Origin: Oscillospiraceae bacterium
GTDB taxonomy: Bacteria; Bacillota; Clostridia; Oscillospirales; Ruminococcaceae
DNA length: 64,000 nucleotides
NCBI GenBank assembly: GCA_017415165.1
Contig: JAFQIY010000037.1
Coordinates: 1 to 64,000 of the forward strand
Direction: 5' to 3'
Shown here: in pieces, positions 25,167 through 34,015 of the stretch
How the letters are laid out: the number at the start of each line of letters is the position of its first letter
How positions within the stretch are numbered: the stretch's first letter is position 1
Notes under the pieces: model-generated
What the model was told of the DNA's origin: nothing
The model's database searches: none
The model's input: only the letters and a program-made list of their open reading frames with translations
Program-made: the position numbers and the translations under genes

Positions 25167-26903
25167 ATGGCATCAAGCTTTTTAGGACTTTACGTTCAGC
25201 GTGAGGCTCTCCTCATTTCCCAGAAGGCGCTGGATATTACAGGTAACAATATTTCAAATATAAACACTGAAGGTTATACAAGACAGAGAGTTGACATCTG
25301 CTCCGTTGCTAATGTAAAGGGTACTCTCGGATACAACACCTCCATCACTCTTGCAGGCAAGGGCTCTGAAGCAGTGGGTGTTGCACAGATTAGAGACAGA
25401 CTCCTTGATACAAAGGTAAGAAATTACAGCGGTGACCTCTGCGACGTTGGTACAAAGATGTCTACGCTCGCTGATGTTGAGGACGTTTTCGACGCTATCG
25501 AAACTGATGAACTGGGTGCAAGCTTTGCTTCAATCGTTAACCAGTTCAAGGAGTCCCTCCAGGGCTTTTCTGTAGATAACGCAGACAGAGCAGAAATGGC
25601 TAATATTGCTATGAACAACGCTGAAAGCCTTGTTCAGGCAATTGTAAACTATGATTCCAAGCTTACTGATATTTCTCAGCAGGTTCTCGGTGATACACAG
25701 GCTACTGTTAACAGAACAAACGCTATCCTTGCCGAAATGGGAAGCCTTAACAAGCAGATTAAGGACGCTTACATTTCAATGGGTTACATTGAAAGCGATG
25801 AGGGTAACTACCACGTTATGAACGACTACGGTCCTCTCGAACTGAAGGACCAGTTCCACAGCCTCCTTGATGAGCTTTCACAGTACGGAAATATGCACGT
25901 CAAGGAAGAAAATGACGGTACATTTACAGTTGAGTTTGCAAACCAGCTTGTTGTTTCAAACGATAAGTACGCTCAGATGGCTACCACAAAGGAAAATCCT
26001 GCTCCTACAGAGCTGGCTTACGAAATTACTTCTACCCTTTATAACAAGGATGAGTGGTTTGACCTCAGCACCAAGAACAATACAGGCAGCGACAAGCAGC
26101 TTCTTGTAAGAAGCGGTCTGGCAGGCGCTACAGTAAACATTTCAGGCAAGGACGGCAATGGTGAATACCTGCTCGATACAGGTTCACTCAGAGGCAGCCT
26201 TGATGTTTACAACGGCAGAGGAATTTTTGCTGAAACAGTAGTTGACGCCAAGGGCAATACAGATATCACAAACCCATATCAGGGTATCGAATATTACCGC
26301 GATATGCTTAACTCTTTCGTTAAGACTGTATCCGATGAAATGAACGGAATCTTTTCTTCCGTTGTCAGAAAAGATGACCAGGGAAATGATGTAGTAAGTT
26401 CGTTTAAGATTTTTGAATATGGAGATGATTTCAGAACAGCTGCTCAGAAATTCAGAGTTGCAAAGGACTGGGAGGATTATCCTGAACTTATTTCCAATCC
26501 TACAAAGAGCAATCAGTTTGCTGAACTGGATAACGGCTATATTCAGAAAATGCTCGGTGTTCTCGGCTCACCTCAGAAGTACGGTGATACACGTGTTGAC
26601 GCAAACGGTGCTGATGCATCGGTATATGTTCCTCAGGAATTGACTCCGGAAAAGTTTGTTGCTCACATCTGCGAAAACCTCGGCACACAGGTTGAGTACG
26701 AAACAGGCGTATACAATGCAACAGACATTATGCTCACAAGCGTTGAAACCTCCAGAAGTGAAGTTATGGACGTAAGTATGGACGAAGAGGGTATCAATAT
26801 GATGAACTATCAGAAATGGTACAATGCTATTTCCCGTATGATTACAACCCTCGATGATGCGCTTGACAAGCTTATCAACGGCACAGGACGCGTTGGTCTG
26901 TAA
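25167..26903 (+). CDS. flgK: Flagellar hook-associated protein 1
   Basis: A 578-residue FlgK, the first hook-filament junction protein, exported through the flagellar channel. The N-terminal motif ALDITGNNISNINTEGYTRQR (seen in parts) marks the flagellar rod/hook/HAP family. The C-terminal coiled-coil helix with EGINMMNYQKWYNAISRMI follows the usual pattern. The start is ATG 25167 with GAAAGGA. Confidence 0.96.
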   Translation: MASSFLGLYVQREALLISQKALDITGNNISNINTEGYTRQRVDICSVANVKGTLGYNTSITLAGKGSEAVGVAQIRDRLLDTKVRNYSGDLCDVGTKMSTLADVEDVFDAIETDELGASFASIVNQFKESLQGFSVDNADRAEMANIAMNNAESLVQAIVNYDSKLTDISQQVLGDTQATVNRTNAILAEMGSLNKQIKDAYISMGYIESDEGNYHVMNDYGPLELKDQFHSLLDELSQYGNMHVKEENDGTFTVEFANQLVVSNDKYAQMATTKENPAPTELAYEITSTLYNKDEWFDLSTKNNTGSDKQLLVRSGLAGATVNISGKDGNGEYLLDTGSLRGSLDVYNGRGIFAETVVDAKGNTDITNPYQGIEYYRDMLNSFVKTVSDEMNGIFSSVVRKDDQGNDVVSSFKIFEYGDDFRTAAQKFRVAKDWEDYPELISNPTKSNQFAELDNGYIQKMLGVLGSPQKYGDTRVDANGADASVYVPQELTPEKFVAHICENLGTQVEYETGVYNATDIMLTSVETSRSEVMDVSMDEEGINMMNYQKWYNAISRMITTLDDALDKLINGTGRVGL

Positions 26904-26932
26904 GATGTGAAGTGAGAAAGGACTGAATCTCT

Positions 26933-27991
26933 ATGAGAGTTACCAATAATATTACTACAGGACAGTTTCTGAGAAACAACAGAAGAACTCTTACTTCAAT
27001 GCTCAGAAGCCAGAACAGAATTACTACTCAGCGTAAGTTCAACAGAGTTTCCGAGGATTCCATAAGCGGAAGCAAGGCAATGACAATCCGCCGTCAGCTT
27101 CGTGATTTGGATATCTACGAGGATAACCTCAGCACATCAAAGGAACTTTTTGCTGCAGCTGAATCCAATCTTTATACAATTGCTCACGACGTTTACATCA
27201 ACCTTGAAACAAAGCTGGTTGCTGCTGTAAACTCTACCTATGACGATATGGATTTGGATATCATCGCAACAGAGGTTGAACAGCTTGCTGACCATATGGT
27301 AAATACAATGAATGTTGACTTTGCTGAAAGACAGATTTTCGGCGGAACAAGCAACGGCAAGACTCCTTTTGAAACAGTAAACGCTGAAATAGGTGCGGAT
27401 GGAAAGCCAGTTATCGATGAAAATGGTATACCTAAGGCTGCTGCTGACGGTGCACCCTTCAAGAAGGTTGTTACATATAACGGCAAGGCACTGAATTCAT
27501 TTGACAATCCAAGCCAGTTCCCCGGTTCAAAGCCGATTTATGTTGATATCGGTCTTGGTATCAAGTATGACGAAAATTACGAGGTCGACGGTCAGACAGC
27601 TCTTGATATTGCCCTTAATGGTGCAGAAATTCTCGGCTGCGGTGTGGAAGACGGCTACAGCAAGAACCTTATCCAGCTTACCTATGATGTTGCAGACGCT
27701 CTCAGAAACAACGACAGGGCAACGGTAAATGCTATCATTGACCGTGCAAATACTGCAAACAACCACATCCTTACTCAGATTGCAAAGCTTGGCACAAAGC
27801 AGGCAAGCATTGACTTCCAGCTGAGTAAGACGGAGGACTACAGATTTAACCTCAAGGACAGACAGAATCTTGTTGAGGGTACAGATATGGAAGAAGAAAT
27901 CATCAATTACGAGGCAGTTATGGCGGCTTATGACGCTTCTCTCCAGATTGGCGCACAGCTTCTTCCTAAGAGCATTTTCGATTTCGTTTAA
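26933..27991 (+). CDS. flgL: Flagellar hook-associated protein 3
   Basis: A 352-residue FlgL that joins the FlgK ring to the filament. The flagellin-like N-terminal helix begins MRVTNNITTGQFLRNNRR. The C-terminal helical region ends YEAVMAAYDASLQIGAQLLP. An inserted central domain accounts for the length over the usual 300 residues. The start is ATG 26933 with GAAAGGA. Confidence 0.95.
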   Translation: MRVTNNITTGQFLRNNRRTLTSMLRSQNRITTQRKFNRVSEDSISGSKAMTIRRQLRDLDIYEDNLSTSKELFAAAESNLYTIAHDVYINLETKLVAAVNSTYDDMDLDIIATEVEQLADHMVNTMNVDFAERQIFGGTSNGKTPFETVNAEIGADGKPVIDENGIPKAAADGAPFKKVVTYNGKALNSFDNPSQFPGSKPIYVDIGLGIKYDENYEVDGQTALDIALNGAEILGCGVEDGYSKNLIQLTYDVADALRNNDRATVNAIIDRANTANNHILTQIAKLGTKQASIDFQLSKTEDYRFNLKDRQNLVEGTDMEEEIINYEAVMAAYDASLQIGAQLLPKSIFDFV

Positions 27992-28030
27992 TCGTTAATG
28001 ACAATTTGATAAAGGATTAAAATTTTTATA

Positions 28031-28051
28031 GGGCGGCAGGGATAGCTGCCC
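28031..28051 (+). promoter_or_regulatory. Candidate CsrA-binding hairpin
   Basis: Arms GGGCGGC (28031-28037) and GCTGCCC (28045-28051, one G-U pair) present the loop AGGGATA, so a GGA trinucleotide sits in the loop of a stable hairpin. It lies 18 nt before the DUF6470 start. CsrA recognises GGA in hairpin loops and csrA is in the same operon. Binding is inference. Confidence 0.45.
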
Positions 28052-28069
28052 GTGAAAGGCGGTAATAAT

Positions 28070-28657
28070 ATGGAGCAGTTGTTAAGTATTAAGCACGTTC
28101 CCATAAAGGTTGAGGTAAAGGTTCAGAGAGCCGAGCTCAAGCCTGTAGAAAACAATACAAGCAGTGCACCGTCCGTGCAGGTTTCCGCGAAGCAGGGAGG
28201 CGGCGTAAGGGTTCAGGCTAATCCTTACAGAGTAAATCTTTCAGAAAACAGAAATTACGACTCCTATGTTCCGTCCGCAAACAGTGAAAACAGCTTCTCG
28301 CTTACATATGAGGCTATTGCAAAGATTGCTGAGAACGGAAATGTTCAGGGTGCTGACAACAGTCAGTTTGCTGCACAGAAGTCAAAGAGCATTGAATCTG
28401 TTCTCCAGTCTCTCCCTAAGGGTAAGAATAACGCTGTAAGCTATGCAGACGGCACACTCAGCATCAACTATCAGATGCCTGAAAACCAGTCTGTTGATAT
28501 TACAGCCGATATGGCAGGCTTTGAATTTGTTCCGGGCAGCATTGAATTCGTTGTAACTCAGATGCCTGAAATTGACATTGAGTATCTCGGTGACCCGATT
28601 TATTTTCCGAGAAGTGCAGACCCGAACTACGAAGCTCCTCTTGATGTAAAGGCGTAA
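28070..28657 (+). CDS. DUF6470 (YviE-like) flagellar-operon protein
   Basis: A 195-residue protein in the position of Bacillus yviE, between flgL and fliW. The N-terminal LLSIKHVPIKVEVK and the C-terminal beta-rich part (PEIDIEYLGDPIYFPRSADP) fit that family. The function is unknown; it is always found in this flagellar context. ATG 28070 is chosen, with AAAGGCGG. A possible CsrA-binding hairpin precedes it. Confidence 0.8.
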   Translation: MEQLLSIKHVPIKVEVKVQRAELKPVENNTSSAPSVQVSAKQGGGVRVQANPYRVNLSENRNYDSYVPSANSENSFSLTYEAIAKIAENGNVQGADNSQFAAQKSKSIESVLQSLPKGKNNAVSYADGTLSINYQMPENQSVDITADMAGFEFVPGSIEFVVTQMPEIDIEYLGDPIYFPRSADPNYEAPLDVKA

Positions 28658-28689
28658 GCCGCTGTAAATGGGCAGAAAGGATACATATT

Positions 28690-29124
28690 ATGATTATTAA
28701 AACAAGAGATTTCGGCGAACAGACAATCTCCGAGGAGAAAATCATAACCTTTCCTCACGGAATTTTCGCCTTTGAAGATGAGCACAGATTTATAATGCTT
28801 TCACCTCTTGGCGATGATAAATATCCCGCGTGGCTTCAGAGCGTTGATAACGAAAACCTCTGCTTCATAGTTTATTCACCTGAGCAGATTGTTGAGAATT
28901 ACAAGATAACCGCTGATGCGGAAAGCCTTGAAGCTGCTGAACTGGGAGAAAATGATAAGCCATATTATCTCGTGCTTGCGGTTGTTCCCGAGGAATATAA
29001 GGATACTACTGTAAACCTTAAAAGCCCTATACTTATTAATACGGAAAAAATGCTTGCGGTTCAGACTATTGCCGCAGAAAATTACCCGATAAAATTCCCC
29101 ATCTTTAAAAAGGAGGGAGAATAA
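28690..29124 (+). CDS. fliW: Flagellar assembly factor FliW
   Basis: A 144-residue FliW. It binds flagellin and CsrA in turn, so that CsrA represses flagellin translation only when flagellin builds up. Family features visible: FPHGIFAFEDEHRFIML, YPAWLQSVDNENLCFIV and INTEKMLAVQ. The stop overlaps the csrA start by 1 nt, matching the functional pairing. Confidence 0.95.
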   Translation: MIIKTRDFGEQTISEEKIITFPHGIFAFEDEHRFIMLSPLGDDKYPAWLQSVDNENLCFIVYSPEQIVENYKITADAESLEAAELGENDKPYYLVLAVVPEEYKDTTVNLKSPILINTEKMLAVQTIAAENYPIKFPIFKKEGE

Positions 29125-29354
29125 TGCTGGTTATAACCCGTAAGAACAACGAGGGACTGCGTATAGGCGAAAATATTACCGTAACTGTTGTTGAAACTTC
29201 AAAGGACAGGGTTAAAATCGGTATAGATGCTCCCTCAGATGTAAGAATTATCAGAAATGAGCTTTTCGACACAGAAAGGTTCAACATTCAGGCGGCTGTT
29301 CATAAACCTGCCGCAGACCTGCTTTCACTGCTCCGCAGTCAGCAGGAAGTCTGA
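29124..29354 (+). CDS. csrA: Translational regulator CsrA
   Basis: A 76-residue CsrA. It starts MLVITRKNNEGLRIGENI, followed by VKIGIDAPSDVRIIRNELF. It binds GGA-containing hairpins near ribosome binding sites and blocks translation; FliW antagonises it. Full length. Its own stop codon lies within a perfect hairpin (29349-29370). The flagellin gene that normally follows in Bacillus is missing; fliD comes next. Confidence 0.97.
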   Translation: MLVITRKNNEGLRIGENITVTVVETSKDRVKIGIDAPSDVRIIRNELFDTERFNIQAAVHKPAADLLSLLRSQQEV

Positions 29355-29370
29355 AAATAAATTTTCAGAC
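29349..29370 (+). terminator. Hairpin spanning the csrA stop codon
   Basis: Perfect arms GTCTGAAAAT and ATTTTCAGAC with a 2-nt loop, followed by CCGAGTTTTGTTTTTC. The left arm includes the stop codon TGA. It may be a weak terminator or an RNA stability element. Confidence 0.45.
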
Positions 29371-29462
29371 CCGAGTTTTGTTTTTCTTGCTAAAGTGAGA
29401 AATTTTCTGCGAAAACCACAAAACATCGGAGAATAATCGTATCATAGAAAGGCGGTAATGTT

Positions 29463-31988
29463 ATGTCAACAATCCGTGAAACTAACAGAATGGCGGGACT
29501 TATGTCAGGTCTCGATACTGAAGAACTCGTAAAGGCGATGTCCGCTAATACCAAGGCTCGTCTCAATTCCCAGAAGCAGAAGCTTCAAAAGCTCGAATGG
29601 AAGCAGGAAAGCTACCGTTCTGTAATCTCCAAGGTTTCTGATTTCAAGTCCAAGTATCTTGATATTCTCGGAGAAAAGTCCATCAAGGCTAATTCCGTTA
29701 TGAAGAAGTGCACAGCTACTTCTTCCAATGATAAGGTTATTTCTGCAACAGCTTCTGCAGGTGCTACCGCTGCAAAATATACAATTTCCAAGGCAACAGC
29801 TGCAACAGCTGCAAAATTTGATTCCAACGGTGCAATTTCAGACGGTGCAGTAAAGCTTGATTTCTCCAAGGCTGAGGCAGGAAAGAGCTATACCGTTGAG
29901 CTTAATTTTGACGGCGTAACAAAGAACATTTCCTTTACAGCAGGTGCAGATGTCGAAGCTACAAAGAACAGCTTCCTCAATGCCGCAAACAACGCAGTTG
30001 CTGATATTACGAATTCCTCACAGCGCTTTGAATTCAAGGCGGGTACTTCCACCCTTACATTCAACGGCGGAGGCGACGGTGTATACCACACATTCGGCGT
30101 AGGTGCAGGTGAGTCTGTAGGTCTTGACTTCAGCACTTCCAGCAAGATTACATCTTCCACAAAGCTCAGCGCTATTGATTTCAACGAAACTCTCGTTGCA
30201 GGTGCTGACGGCAAGTATAAGTTTACAATCAACGGTACTGATTTTGAGGTTGACGGCGATACCACAATCAGCGACCTTATCAATAAGGTTAACAGCTCCG
30301 ATGCAGGTGTGAAGCTTTCTTTCAGCACTGTAGCACAGAGCTTCGAAATCGAAACAAAGGACACAGGCGCTGCTGCTGAAATCAATATGTCACAGTCAAG
30401 CGGTAACCTGCTTAACTCCCTTTTCAATATTGATTCTTCTTCCCTTTCTATCACAAACGCTGATAAGGGTACAATTGAATATACAGAAGTAAACAGCGAT
30501 TTCAGCACAGCTATTACTTCCGAAATTGCAAACAAGATTAAGTACGGCTTCAAGGCTGACGATGCTGAGTCTTCCAAGTATTCTATGAATATCAACATCG
30601 ACGGTACAGATTATGAGCTTGAGCTTGACCTGAGTGCTCTCACCAGAAAGGAAGCAAATGAGGACGCTTACACAGATGAAGAAGTTGCAGCAGCTCTCAA
30701 CGATGCTCTTAAGGCTGCTTATCAGGATAAGACAGGCACAGAGCTTACAGGTGTTGAATTCGGCTTTGCTGACAATAAGCTTTCTATCAAGTCCGACTCC
30801 GCTGTAACCCTCGGCGAGAATGACTTCTACATCGCAAGCGGCACAACAAACGTTGAAACAAAGAAGGCTGACGCTTCTTACCTTGCAGCTGCAGGCGTTG
30901 ACTCTATGACATTCAATGTTAACGGCAGCGAAGTTACTGTAAATGCAAGCAGCAGCGAAGGTATAAAGATGCAGGACCTCGTTGATGCAGGTGTCGTTAC
31001 AATCGACAATGCAGGCAACATTACTGCGGCAGCTGACGTTGACGGCGTAAGCGCTGAGGCAAAGACTCTCCTTAACGATATTTTCGGCAAGGATACAGGA
31101 ATTCAGGGTGCTAACGCTACAGATACAATCACAGCTTACGGAACAAACAGCTCCATTACAGTAAGCAGCGACGGCGAAAACTTTGTAACATATACAAGTG
31201 CAACAAATTCCTTCAACTTTGACGGAACAAACATCAATCTTTCCAATGCTGAAAGCTTTGAGGCACTTTCGGAAGATGAATACATCACAATCGACACAGC
31301 AAGAGATACAAGCGGCATCAAGGACGTTATCGTTAAGTTTATTGATGATTACAACAAGCTTCTTGATGACCTCTATGACGAGGTAACAACTTCCAGACCA
31401 AAGTCCAGCGGCTCTTACTATGACCCTCTTACAGAGGAACAGAAGGAAGAAATGTCCGAGGACGAAATCAAGAACTGGAACGAAAATGCCAAGAAGGGTC
31501 TCCTCTACCGTGATACAAGCGTACAGAGATTCCTTTCCGATATCAGAGGTGCAATGGCTTCCGCAGTTGACGGTATGACACTCGGCGCTATGGGTATAAC
31601 TCTGACAGACAGCTGGCAGGACCACGGTAAGCTTGAAATTGATGAAAGCAAGCTCGACAATGCTATTTCCACATACGGAGATAAGATTGCAGACTTCTTT
31701 ACTTCTGCAGACGGTCTTGCTGCAAAGCTTGAAAAAACTGTTGATAATGCCATTTCCACAAAGACAAACAAGTACGGTTACCTTACTTCTCTCGCAGGTA
31801 TGGCAAATACCAAGACAGACAAGGATAACCAGATTTTCAGACAGATGGAGTCCATTCAGGACCTTATCGACAGACTTACAGATAAGTATGAAAGTGAACA
31901 GGACAGCTACTGGAATCGCTTTACTGCTCTTGAGAAGTATATGGCTCAGGCTCAGCAGCAGCAGTCCTACTTTATGCAGGGCTATTAA
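29463..31988 (+). CDS. fliD: Flagellar filament cap protein FliD
   Basis: An 841-residue hook-associated protein 2 forming the cap under which flagellin polymerises. The N-terminal MAGLMSGLDTEELVKAM and the C-terminal coiled-coil region (KDNQIFRQMESIQDLIDRL, ending in a Gln-rich stretch) are the conserved FliD_N and FliD_C domains. The middle of about 500 residues is Ala/Ser/Thr/Asp-rich and repetitive in composition; this part is surface exposed and variable. The total is well above the 450-700 residues common for the family. The start is ATG 29463 with GAAAGGCGG. Confidence 0.94.
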   Translation: MSTIRETNRMAGLMSGLDTEELVKAMSANTKARLNSQKQKLQKLEWKQESYRSVISKVSDFKSKYLDILGEKSIKANSVMKKCTATSSNDKVISATASAGATAAKYTISKATAATAAKFDSNGAISDGAVKLDFSKAEAGKSYTVELNFDGVTKNISFTAGADVEATKNSFLNAANNAVADITNSSQRFEFKAGTSTLTFNGGGDGVYHTFGVGAGESVGLDFSTSSKITSSTKLSAIDFNETLVAGADGKYKFTINGTDFEVDGDTTISDLINKVNSSDAGVKLSFSTVAQSFEIETKDTGAAAEINMSQSSGNLLNSLFNIDSSSLSITNADKGTIEYTEVNSDFSTAITSEIANKIKYGFKADDAESSKYSMNINIDGTDYELELDLSALTRKEANEDAYTDEEVAAALNDALKAAYQDKTGTELTGVEFGFADNKLSIKSDSAVTLGENDFYIASGTTNVETKKADASYLAAAGVDSMTFNVNGSEVTVNASSSEGIKMQDLVDAGVVTIDNAGNITAAADVDGVSAEAKTLLNDIFGKDTGIQGANATDTITAYGTNSSITVSSDGENFVTYTSATNSFNFDGTNINLSNAESFEALSEDEYITIDTARDTSGIKDVIVKFIDDYNKLLDDLYDEVTTSRPKSSGSYYDPLTEEQKEEMSEDEIKNWNENAKKGLLYRDTSVQRFLSDIRGAMASAVDGMTLGAMGITLTDSWQDHGKLEIDESKLDNAISTYGDKIADFFTSADGLAAKLEKTVDNAISTKTNKYGYLTSLAGMANTKTDKDNQIFRQMESIQDLIDRLTDKYESEQDSYWNRFTALEKYMAQAQQQQSYFMQGY

Positions 31989-32015
31989 TAGAATTTTCCC
32001 GAAAGGATTTGTATT

Positions 32016-32387
32016 ATGATTAAGCAAAATCCATACCAGAAGTATATGCAGCAGACAGTTACTACAATGACTCCCGGTCAGATTGTTGTTGCGCTTTATG
32101 ATAAGGCTATAACAGAGCTGAACAAGGCTATATACTTCATTGAAGAGGAACCAAGTATTCCTAAAGCACATAACTCTATAACAAGGGTTGCCGATATTGT
32201 GGATACGCTTGATGCCCATCTTAAAGAAAAGTATGAGATTTCAAAGAACCTTGCAGCAATGTATCAGTATTTTCGTGAAAATCTTATACAGGCAAATGTA
32301 AAAAAGGATGCGGAAATACTTAAAACGCTTCTCCCGTTCTTTCAGGAGCTGAGAGATGCGTTTGCACAGGCTTCCAAGGGCTTCTAA
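32016..32387 (+). CDS. fliS: Flagellin export chaperone FliS
   Basis: A 123-residue helical FliS. The conserved YMQQTVTTMTPGQIVVALYDKAI is seen near the N-terminus in parts, and a four-helix layout fits the family. It binds the flagellin C-terminus and stops premature polymerisation. The start is ATG 32016. It lies between fliD and a FliT-like gene, the usual order. Confidence 0.94.
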   Translation: MIKQNPYQKYMQQTVTTMTPGQIVVALYDKAITELNKAIYFIEEEPSIPKAHNSITRVADIVDTLDAHLKEKYEISKNLAAMYQYFRENLIQANVKKDAEILKTLLPFFQELRDAFAQASKGF

Positions 32388-32399
32388 AAGGAGGTTTAT

Positions 32400-32870
32400 A
32401 TGAGCAACAAGCCTCTTATCAACCTTGTGGACAGAAAAATCCGTGAAATGGAACGCTACAGCGAGATTACAAATCGTATGCTGTATGAGGACGTTGACGG
32501 AGTAGGTGAGCTTATCGAGGAGCGTCAGAGCATAATAACATCAATGGACGGAATTTCAGTTGATATAAAGAAATTTATCAGCGAGCAAACCATTGAACAG
32601 CAGGATACGCTCAACAAGCTTATGAAGTTTGAGGATATAGGCGAGCTGAACGGGGAGCTGTTGGAGTTGCAGGAGAAAATTGCGAAAATAAATCAGCTCA
32701 AGGAGCAGATTATTGAACGGGATTCAGCAGCGATAAACCGTCTCGGTGAAATGCGTGACGAAATGAGAGAGAAGCTTGAACAGTCCGCAAAGGGTAAAAA
32801 AGTAATCAACTATTTTTCCAAAACGAATATAAACGTTAATAAAGGAAAAAGGTTGAATGTTTCTCATTAA
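32400..32870 (+). CDS. FliT-like flagellar chaperone
   Basis: A 156-residue, strongly helical, coiled-coil protein (Glu/Lys/Ile/Leu-rich throughout) immediately after fliS. Its position and make-up suggest the FliD chaperone FliT, although sequence identity in this family is low and it could also be FlgN-like. The start is ATG 32400 with AAAAGGAGG. Last gene of the flagellar operon. The promoter of tRNA-Arg appears to lie inside its last codons. Confidence 0.65.
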   Translation: MSNKPLINLVDRKIREMERYSEITNRMLYEDVDGVGELIEERQSIITSMDGISVDIKKFISEQTIEQQDTLNKLMKFEDIGELNGELLELQEKIAKINQLKEQIIERDSAAINRLGEMRDEMREKLEQSAKGKKVINYFSKTNINVNKGKRLNVSH

Positions 32871-32881
32871 TATGTTATAAT
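32853..32881 (+). promoter_or_regulatory. Probable promoter of tRNA-Arg
   Basis: TTGAAT (32853-32858), 17-bp spacer and TATAAT (32876-32881) overlap the end of the preceding gene. Transcripts would start near 32888, inside the left arm of the following hairpin, so that hairpin would be weakened in tRNA transcripts but intact in flagellar ones. Confidence 0.55.
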
Positions 32882-32883
32882 AT

Positions 32884-32919
32884 AATCTGTCGGGTGTTAT
32901 GCCCGACAGATTAATGTTT
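32884..32919 (+). terminator. Terminator of the flagellar operon
   Basis: Perfect arms AATCTGTCGGG and CCCGACAGATT around a 7-nt loop, then AATGTTTTTTT. Confidence 0.88.
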
Positions 32920-32926
32920 TTTTATA

Positions 32927-33006
<80 letters not shown>

Positions 33007-33019
33007 CGAAAACGGATTG

Positions 33020-33055
33020 ATACGTCATTTGAGTAAAATCAAGTGACGTATTTTT
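33020..33055 (+). terminator. Terminator of tRNA-Arg
   Basis: Arms TACGTCATTTGA and TCAAGTGACGTA (one G-U pair), loop GTAAAA, then TTTTT. Confidence 0.85.
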
Positions 33056-33125
33056 ACTTATGTATTAATTTTAACGGTGGAATACTATAGGTGTGAATAA
33101 ATATTACATATAATACTTATATTGT

Positions 33126-33232
33126 ATTAATCACTTGCACCCCGATTTTGCACATTTTATAGATTAATATATGGTAATAATAAAGCTGCGTAATCTATTG
33201 CAGGTCGGTATTATTATATTCAAGTGATTAAT
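33126..33232. other. Extended stem-loop region, candidate structured RNA
   Basis: Four pairs of complementary blocks are properly nested over 107 nt: ATTAATCACTTG (33126-33137) with CAAGTGATTAAT (33221-33232), CCGA (33142-33145) with TCGG (33205-33208), TGCA (33149-33152) with TGCA (33199-33202), and ATAGATTA (33159-33166) with TAATCTAT (33191-33198). The apical loop is 24 nt. No coding frame is evident. It lies between tRNA-Arg and an XRE regulator gene. Orientation of transcription is unknown. The rest of 33056-33368 is AT-rich without a gene. Confidence 0.5.
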
Positions 33233-33368
33233 GCGCACTTATGCGGTTTATAAGTTTGGAATTTTAACGATATTGTGACAATACGGAACTGCATATTGTG
33301 CTGATTTTTTCAAACATTTATAATTGAAATATATCAATAAAATGTTTGGAAAGGTCAGGTGAATTTGT

Positions 33369-33815
33369 ATGTCAGCAATGCAGATGAAAAACAGGTTAAG
33401 AGAGCTCCGACTTGAAAAGGGTGAGTCACAGGAAGAAGTAGCAAAACTTCTTTCATTAAGCCGAACCTCTTATTGCAAATATGAAACTGGCACATATGAA
33501 CCTGCCATAGAATCGCTTTTGATTCTTGCCAATCACTACAGGGTAACTGTTGACTATTTAGTGGGAAGAACGGATATACCATTTGGCTCGGGAGATTACA
33601 GTGCGGACGAGATTTACCTTGTTGCAGAGTATCGTAAAAGCGGCAAAAAAGATATGATAAAAAATATTATGTCTGAATCGGAGCAGATGTCGAGTCTGTC
33701 TGATGACGAACGGGAGCTTGTAAATAACTATCGTGTTTCAGGTAAGAGCAGCAAACGTTCCTTACTGGATTTTTCCCGTTATTTATCGGATATGAAGAAC
33801 GGCAAAACGCTGTAA
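33369..33815 (+). CDS. XRE-family transcriptional regulator
   Basis: A 148-residue DNA-binding protein. The helix-turn-helix (about residues 9-62) shows LRELRLEKGESQEEVAKLL and SRTSYCKYETGTYEP, ending in the common VTVDYLVGRTD. The C-terminal 80 residues are helical and charged and may mediate dimerisation or ligand response. The start is ATG 33369, downstream of GGAAAGG. It stands alone at the head of the accessory region; its target is unknown, with the adjacent structured region or secreted-protein gene possible. Confidence 0.88.
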   Translation: MSAMQMKNRLRELRLEKGESQEEVAKLLSLSRTSYCKYETGTYEPAIESLLILANHYRVTVDYLVGRTDIPFGSGDYSADEIYLVAEYRKSGKKDMIKNIMSESEQMSSLSDDERELVNNYRVSGKSSKRSLLDFSRYLSDMKNGKTL

Positions 33816-33841
33816 TCGGGATTAGTATAATAAAATTTGTC

Positions 33842-33875
33842 ACAGGTGCGGTATTTTTTGCCGCGCCTGTTCTTA
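33842..33875 (+). terminator. Terminator of the XRE gene
   Basis: Arms ACAGGTGCGG and CCGCGCCTGT (one G-U pair) followed by TCTTAT. Confidence 0.7.
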
Positions 33876-33986
33876 TATTCGGGTATGTGCTGTAAAGTTT
33901 ACATTAGCTGACGCAGATTAACAGCTATATTTTGAGGTGCACATTTACGTATGTTTGGGGTAAATATGAAAAAATACCGAAAAATG

Positions 33987-34015
33987 TTGACTTTGCGTTA
34001 TTTGAGGAGTATAAT
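33987..34015 (+). promoter_or_regulatory. Orphan sigma-A promoter
   Basis: TTGACT (33987-33992), 17-bp spacer and TATAAT (34010-34015). No gene starts within 200 nt. A hairpin with arms GGGTATA and TATACCC lies just downstream (about 34027-34050), followed by GGCGGAGCTATGCC and TTTTT (about 34052-34070). It could drive a small RNA or a long leader for the secreted-protein gene at 34245. Confidence 0.5.

Noticed and set aside
30396-32219. A 607-codon frame on the minus strand opposite fliD and fliS.
   Set aside because: It is antisense to strongly supported flagellar genes and has odd composition (Cys/Ile/Val-rich), typical of a shadow frame.
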